DNA from: Microtetraspora fusca
GTDB taxonomy: Bacteria; Actinomycetota; Actinomycetes; Streptosporangiales; Streptosporangiaceae
NCBI RefSeq assembly: GCF_001570365.1
Contig: NZ_BBYK01000038.1
Location: 62,001-126,000, forward strand
Length of the DNA: 64,000 bases
Direction: 5' to 3'
Part shown: piece by piece, positions 60,102 through 64,000 of the stretch
How the letters are laid out: each line of letters opens with the position of its first letter
Position numbering within the stretch: the stretch's first letter is position 1
Position numbers and translations under genes: made by a program
The notes under the pieces: model-generated
Databases searched by the model: none
Told to the model about the DNA's origin: nothing
The model's input: the letters and a program-made list of their open reading frames with translations, nothing else

Positions 60102-61020
60102 GAGAACTGCGACCTAAGAGGTCGCGCGGATAGGCGTGCGGTCACGGTCGGCGGTCCGGGCGTTCGTCCCAGCGGTGAGTCGTCCATGCCTGCCTGATCC
60201 GGCTACGCACGGTAATGATCGTGTCGGCGAGGTCGAAGAATGCGTCGATGACGGTGGTGCGCCGCTCGTAGCAGCGGGCGAGCCGGCAGAAGGCGTTCTG
60301 CCAGGCGTGAGTGCGTTCGACATGCCAACGCTGACTGGCCTGGCTGGGCGCCTTCTCCCCCTTGTGCGCGATGCGTCCGTGCAGGCCGCGTTCGTTGAGC
60401 AGAGCGCGGGTCTTGTCCGAGTCGTAGCCGGCGTCCAGGTGCACGGTGATGTCGTCGGGCAACGGTCCCAGGTCGTCAAGACGGTCCAGGGTCGGGGCGA
60501 GCAACGGGGAGTCGTGACGGTTGGCGCCGGCCAGGACACGGCCCAGTGGAATACCGTATCCGTCCGTCATGCCCGAGCGTTTGAGGCCCTGTTTGCCGCG
60601 GTCGACCGGTGAGCGGCCGGCGGCCTCGCCGCCTCCGGGGGCCTTGGTGATGGAGCCGTCGACGGCAATCTGGTCGAGGACAAGGCCGATGATCCGGTCG
60701 TAGGAGTCCAGCGCTATCTGCTTGAGCCGGGCGAACACGCCCAGGCGTATCCACTCGTCGCGACGGCTGCGGATCGTGGTGGCCGAGCAGGTTGTGTCGG
60801 CAATCGCCTCGTAAGAGCAGCCGAAACGAAGCAGTTGCAGGAGCTTGTCGAAGATGACCCGGTCACTGATGCGCCGACGGTGGCAGCCGAGCGGATGGCC
60901 GGGGTGGTACTCCGGCCGCTCGGGCAGCAGGGCTGCGAATTGGCCCCAGAGCGGTTCTGTCAGCCATGATGGAAGCGCGGGCACAAGTCTCCCCAGTGAT
61001 CACAGAGCGTCGCAACTCCC
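60102..61020. mobile_element. IS5-family insertion sequence
   Basis: About 919 bases around one transposase gene. Candidate terminal inverted repeats are GAGAACTGCGAC (60102-60113) and the complement of GTCGCAACTCCC (61009-61020), read as GGGAGTTGCGAC; they agree at nine of twelve positions. No target-site duplication is obvious next to these ends, so the exact limits are uncertain. The length suits the IS5 family. The stretches outside the transposase, 59866-60101 and 61021-61247, hold no gene I can support. Confidence 0.65.
60142..60984 (-). CDS. IS5-family DDE transposase
   Basis: A 280-residue transposase. An N-terminal IS5-type region (SWLTEPLWGQFAALLP, then RVIFDKLLQLLRFGCSYEAI) precedes the DDE catalytic domain with Asp109 (QIAVDGSITK), Asp184 (VHLDAGYDSD) and Glu223 (WHVERTHAWQN). 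The frame is intact from the GTG at 60984 with no internal stop, so the element may still move. The length is normal for one-frame members of the family. Confidence 0.9.
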   Translation of the reverse strand: MPALPSWLTEPLWGQFAALLPERPEYHPGHPLGCHRRRISDRVIFDKLLQLLRFGCSYEAIADTTCSATTIRSRRDEWIRLGVFARLKQIALDSYDRIIGLVLDQIAVDGSITKAPGGGEAAGRSPVDRGKQGLKRSGMTDGYGIPLGRVLAGANRHDSPLLAPTLDRLDDLGPLPDDITVHLDAGYDSDKTRALLNERGLHGRIAHKGEKAPSQASQRWHVERTHAWQNAFCRLARCYERRTTVIDAFFDLADTIITVRSRIRQAWTTHRWDERPDRRP

Positions 61021-61247
61021 TGATCGTCGGCACCCGTGCCTGTCCTGCTGCCGGGCCCCACCATCGAGCCACGGCCTTGACCACCGGCGTCTCTGTGCGC
61101 GATCCGCACCCGACGAGCATGAAGTGCTGGGTGTAGATCGCTGTGACGTGAAGACGGGCAGGCGCGGTTCGTGCGGATCAGTGGGCGCTGCATTCGATGA
61201 GCAGTGCATCGGTGAGGACGAGTCGGGGTCAGAGGGCGCTGAGCGGC

Positions 61248-61859
61248 TCAGCCGTGGAGAGTGACGTGGGGCAGCGGACGGCCAGTGGCGTCGAACAACG
61301 CGGCTCCACAATCGCAGCGCTCGTCGGCCAGGGTCTGGTCCGCCGACAATTCCCAGACCAGCATCTGCGAGCAGTTCGGGCAGTCCAGGCTGACCAGGGT
61401 CTCTTCGGGTTCCGAGCCCCAGGCCCGCACCGGGAGGCCCTGGTGCATCAACCCAGTCGGCTCACGCTCATCGGTCAGCGCGACCAGTACCTCGTAGGTG
61501 TCGGTGCCGTTCTCCCACACCATGAGCGTGCAGCGGAGATCTGCCAGCACACCGGACAGGTGATCGAGCTGACGGACCGGCAAATCACCGCGGCGCAGAG
61601 TCGGGTCGGTCTCGGCCGCTCGGTAGACGACGTTGGTGTCGACGTTTGTCAGCTCCGCCCCGAAGGCCCGTACTCGACCAGCCACGAACGCAGCCAGCTG
61701 GCCCGGGTAGTCCTCACCGGCCCAGTCCATCGTGAACATCACGCTGTCGACGTGATCCCCCTGGGCCCGTTCGCCGGGGCTCAGGACCAGCTCTTCCAGT
61801 TCTGTCACGACGATCACGCTATCAACTGCCGGGCGGCGGACGGTGCCGTTGTCGTGCAT
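61248..61859 (-). CDS. Hypothetical protein with C-terminal zinc-ribbon-like Cys cluster
   Basis: A 203-residue protein without a recognised family. The first half has VMFTMDWAGEDYPGQLAAF and YRAAETDPTLRRGDLPVRQ. Near the C-terminus LDCPNCSQMLVW and ERCDCGAAL give a CxxC...CxC arrangement like a zinc ribbon. The ATG at 61859 has no clear ribosome site; a GTG at 61817 (VIVVTELEELVL) is an alternative. It lies between the insertion sequence and the DUF6912-like gene. Coherent composition and the Cys cluster suggest a real gene. Confidence 0.6.
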   Translation of the reverse strand: MHDNGTVRRPAVDSVIVVTELEELVLSPGERAQGDHVDSVMFTMDWAGEDYPGQLAAFVAGRVRAFGAELTNVDTNVVYRAAETDPTLRRGDLPVRQLDHLSGVLADLRCTLMVWENGTDTYEVLVALTDEREPTGLMHQGLPVRAWGSEPEETLVSLDCPNCSQMLVWELSADQTLADERCDCGAALFDATGRPLPHVTLHG

Positions 61860-61896
61860 GACCAACATCAGCCTCTGCACCTACCTGCGCGACCTC

Positions 61897-62472
61897 CTAG
61901 ACCAGCAGGTCGGGGATCTCCTGTGTCGCGTACCACATCAGCTCGTGGGCCTCGGCTCCGTCCACGGTGAACCGGGCGTCGTCGTCCCCCAGGTCGGCGG
62001 CGGACAGCGCCGCGACGGCGGCCTCGATGTCCGGGGCCGCGACGGCGTCGTCCACGTGCGCCGAGGCGATCCGGGACATCGGGACCGGCTCGGTGAGCCG
62101 CACCCGCGCCCGCTCGTCCGGATCGGGGCTCATCGCGACCCAGGCGTCCGGCACCTCGGCCGCCAGCACGACCCGCCTGGCCGGCCCCGCGGCCTTGTCC
62201 GCCCCGGCCTGCTCCGCCCCGATCCGCTCCGTGCCACCCTGCGCGGCGAGGTCGCCCGCCCGCTCCCCCGCGCCCTCCTCGGCGAGCATGCGCAGCGAGG
62301 CCCGCGCCGCCTCCGTCATGGCGACGTACTCCAGCTCCTCGGTGTCGCCGGAGGCGTACCACTCGACCAGCGCGGGCGTCACCGCGTACCCGGTCAGCGG
62401 CGCGGGGCCGAGCTCGCCCTGCGCGACCACGCGGGCCAGCGCGGAGAGCGTGCACGGGAGATAGACGCGCAT
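61897..62472 (-). CDS. DUF6912-like hypothetical protein
   Basis: A 191-residue soluble protein starting MRVYLPCTLSALARVVAQGE and ending with AHELMWYATQEIPDLLV. The opening MRVYLP, the GYAVTPALVEWYASGDTEELEY block and the closing WYATQE segment fit the actinobacterial family I know as DUF6912. Function is unknown. A low-complexity Ala/Gly/Glu stretch lies at about residues 64-95. The ATG at 62472 follows GAGAGG. It is 16 bases downstream of the HAD gene and probably shares its operon. Confidence 0.75.
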   Translation of the reverse strand: MRVYLPCTLSALARVVAQGELGPAPLTGYAVTPALVEWYASGDTEELEYVAMTEAARASLRMLAEEGAGERAGDLAAQGGTERIGAEQAGADKAAGPARRVVLAAEVPDAWVAMSPDPDERARVRLTEPVPMSRIASAHVDDAVAAPDIEAAVAALSAADLGDDDARFTVDGAEAHELMWYATQEIPDLLV

Positions 62473-62488
62473 GGGAACCTCTCGTCGG

Positions 62489-63136
62489 TCAGGTCAGGGG
62501 GCGCAGCGGCAGGCCGAACAGGCCCTCCAGCTCGCCGATGGTCGCGGAGGCGTCGCTGTGGTGGATGCCGAGCAGCCCGAGCGCTTGGGCCGCGACGATG
62601 TTCGCCTCGATGTCGTCGATGAACACGCACTCCTCGGCGGGCAGCCCGACCTGGTCGAGCGCGTGGTGGAAGATGCGCGGCTCGGGCTTGCGCATGCCGA
62701 CCTCGCCCGAGATGACGATCGCGTCGAACAGCCCGTCCCAGGAGTCGCGGGGATAGTCGTTCTCCCAGGAGTTGGACAGCAGGCAGGTGCGGATGCCGGC
62801 CGCGCGGGCCCGCCGCAGCATCTCGTTCATCTCCTCGACCGGCTTGAACCCGAGGAACATCCGGGCGAGCAGCCCCTCGGCCGCCGGCGGGACGCCGTCG
62901 AGGGTCATCAGCCTGGCCGCCAGGTCCCGCTCGAAGTCGGCCGCCGAGATCTCACCGCGTTCGAGCGCGTGGATGGCGCTCTCGCCGCCGCCCTCGTACG
63001 CGTGCAGGACCAGGTCGCGCATCACGTCCTTGTAGTGCGAGGCGTCGATCCGGTCCTGGGCGATCCAGCCCGCGATCGAGTCGGAGAGGCTCGTGGTGAG
63101 CACCCCGCCCCAGTCGATCAGCACTCCCTTGAGCAC
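62489..63136 (-). CDS. HAD-superfamily hydrolase, subfamily IA
   Basis: A 215-residue HAD protein. Motif I GVLIDWGGVLTTS (nucleophilic Asp), motif II CLLSNSWEND, motif III GMRKPEPRIFHHAL with the catalytic Lys, motif IV CVFIDDIEANIVAAQALG. The DWGGVL form is shared with epoxide-hydrolase-N-terminal-like and haloacid phosphatase subgroups. The GTG at 63136 follows GGGAGG five bases upstream and is preferred over an upstream ATG at 63163. It heads a pair with the DUF6912-like gene. The substrate is unknown. Confidence 0.88.
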   Translation of the reverse strand: MLKGVLIDWGGVLTTSLSDSIAGWIAQDRIDASHYKDVMRDLVLHAYEGGGESAIHALERGEISAADFERDLAARLMTLDGVPPAAEGLLARMFLGFKPVEEMNEMLRRARAAGIRTCLLSNSWENDYPRDSWDGLFDAIVISGEVGMRKPEPRIFHHALDQVGLPAEECVFIDDIEANIVAAQALGLLGIHHSDASATIGELEGLFGLPLRPLT

Positions 63137-63175
63137 GGCACCTCCCGGTGGAATCTGGTTCAAAAGAATAGAGCG

Positions 63176-64000
63176 TCAGGGAAGGTTCGCCTCCCGGGCG
63201 AGCCGCCGGGCGAGGCTCAGATGGGCCGCCGAGCGCACCGACGCGGGGTCGGTCGTCACCTTGCCGAACATGCCCCGCTTCGCCTTGAGCCGGAGGATCC
63301 GGGTCACCGAGGCGTCCAGGCGGGCGGCCGAGATGCGCCCGGACTTCACCGCCGCGAGGACCGCGCCGTACGCCTTGGGCATGTCCGGCGGCATAAGCAG
63401 CACGTCCGCCCCGGCCAGGACGGCGCGCACCGCCACCTCGGCGTCGCCGTACTTCTCCCGCACCCCCGCCATGTTGAGCGCGTCGGTGCTGATCACGCCG
63501 TCGAAGCCCAGCTCGTCGCGGAGCAGACCGGTCAGGATCGTCCGGGACAGCGTGGCCGGGTCGCCCGAGGGGTCGAGCTTCGGCATGACGACGTGCGCCG
63601 ACATGATCGCGTCCACGCCGTGCGCGATGGCCTCGCGGAACGGCGGGGCGTCGAGCTTGCGCCACTGCGCCTTCGTGTGGGTGATCACGGGGAGGCCGGT
63701 GTGGCTGTCCGTCGAGGTGTCGCCGTGACCGGGGAAGTGCTTGGCGGTCGAGGCGACGCCGGCGGCGTGAAAGCCGTCGACCGCCGCGCCCACCATGGTG
63801 GCGACCTTGCCGGGATCGGAGCCGTAGGCCCGCGGCCCGATCACCGGGTTGCGCGGGTTGATGTTGACGTCGGCGACCGGCGCGAAGTCCATCGTGATGC
63901 CGAGGGCGCGGAGCTCGGTGCCGGTGAGCCGGGCGGCGGCCCGCGCGTTCGCCGGATCGCCGGTCGCACCGATGGCCATCGCCCCCGGGAGCTTGGTGAC
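63176..64000 (-). CDS. Glycoside hydrolase family 3 (NagZ-like), 5' end outside window
   Basis: A C-terminal part of at least 275 residues; the frame runs on past the right edge, so the start is missing. Family 3 beta-N-acetylglucosaminidase marks are present: GITMDFAPVADVNINPRNPVIGPRAYG split over the usual loop, STAKHFPGHGDTSTDSH with the His of the catalytic loop, and GFDGVISTDALNMAG with the nucleophilic Asp. NagZ-type enzymes trim N-acetylglucosamine from wall muropeptides. With no signal peptide in view, its location is unknown. Confidence 0.88.
   Translation of the reverse strand, partial: VTKLPGAMAIGATGDPANARAAARLTGTELRALGITMDFAPVADVNINPRNPVIGPRAYGSDPGKVATMVGAAVDGFHAAGVASTAKHFPGHGDTSTDSHTGLPVITHTKAQWRKLDAPPFREAIAHGVDAIMSAHVVMPKLDPSGDPATLSRTILTGLLRDELGFDGVISTDALNMAGVREKYGDAEVAVRAVLAGADVLLMPPDMPKAYGAVLAAVKSGRISAARLDASVTRILRLKAKRGMFGKVTTDPASVRSAAHLSLARRLAREANLP

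Overview
The window is high-GC DNA with actinomycete gene order and gene style: many GTG starts, ATGA/GTGA stop-start overlaps, few RNA genes and dense antisense open frames. The ftsE-ftsX-smpB-ssrA neighbourhood, a large-type NAD-glutamate dehydrogenase, XRE/MmyB-like regulators and Mycobacterium-like cell-wall genes point to Actinomycetota. Streptosporangiales or a relative is my best guess, but nothing in the window proves the family.

Layout. (1) 1-4604: a short coupled minus-strand operon (left-handed beta-helix protein, MurA-like enolpyruvyl transferase, class C beta-lactamase-like serine hydrolase cut by the window edge) divergent from an XRE regulator; it looks like a small dedicated pathway. 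(2) 4749-8012: a broken GT-C membrane protein and a nitronate monooxygenase family gene. (3) 8080-26976: a long cell-envelope polysaccharide locus. It holds dprE2, dprE1 and a UbiA phosphoribosyltransferase (decaprenyl-phosphoryl-arabinose supply), two DUF3068 proteins, two intact GT-C proteins, an AftD-like giant arabinofuranosyltransferase, a GT4 glycosyltransferase, an acyltransferase-3 protein, a methyltransferase, a 43-residue DUF2613 protein and an Rv0226c-like polytopic protein. These are homologues of genes that lie at several separate loci in M. tuberculosis (Rv0224c-Rv0228, Rv0236c/Rv0236A, Rv3790-Rv3791, Rv3806c). (4) 27035-34364: fused acyl-CoA dehydrogenase, membrane-anchored hypothetical, HtrA-like protease, adenosine deaminase family protein, alpha/beta hydrolase with divergent MmyB-type regulator.

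(5) 34374-41227: tmRNA with two tandem terminators, a penicillin-binding-protein-like lipoprotein that has lost its catalytic motifs, smpB, ftsX, ftsE, a small zinc-ribbon membrane protein, a 125-bp tandem repeat and prfB. (6) 41350-52938: lipoprotein, NAD-glutamate dehydrogenase, Tat-exported bicovalent flavin oxidase, ABC exporter pair, NarL-type two-component system. (7) 52975-58767: acetoacetyl-CoA synthetase, class A beta-lactamase-like protein, LysR regulator and a catalytically intact penicillin-binding protein divergent from it. (8) 58500-64000: three HAD proteins, an IS5-family insertion sequence, two small hypotheticals and a truncated GH3 (NagZ-like) gene.

How it fits together. In region 3 the likely flow is UbiA, then DprE1/DprE2, making decaprenyl-phospho-arabinose. 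AftD-like and GT-C enzymes would use this donor outside the membrane. The acyltransferase, methyltransferase and DUF3068 proteins may modify or assemble the product. Most promoters of this block, plus the nitronate monooxygenase promoter, carry a palindrome matching or nearly matching TNNAACNNGTTNNA, the pattern known for the TetR regulator KstR. That suggests one regulator outside the window controls the set.
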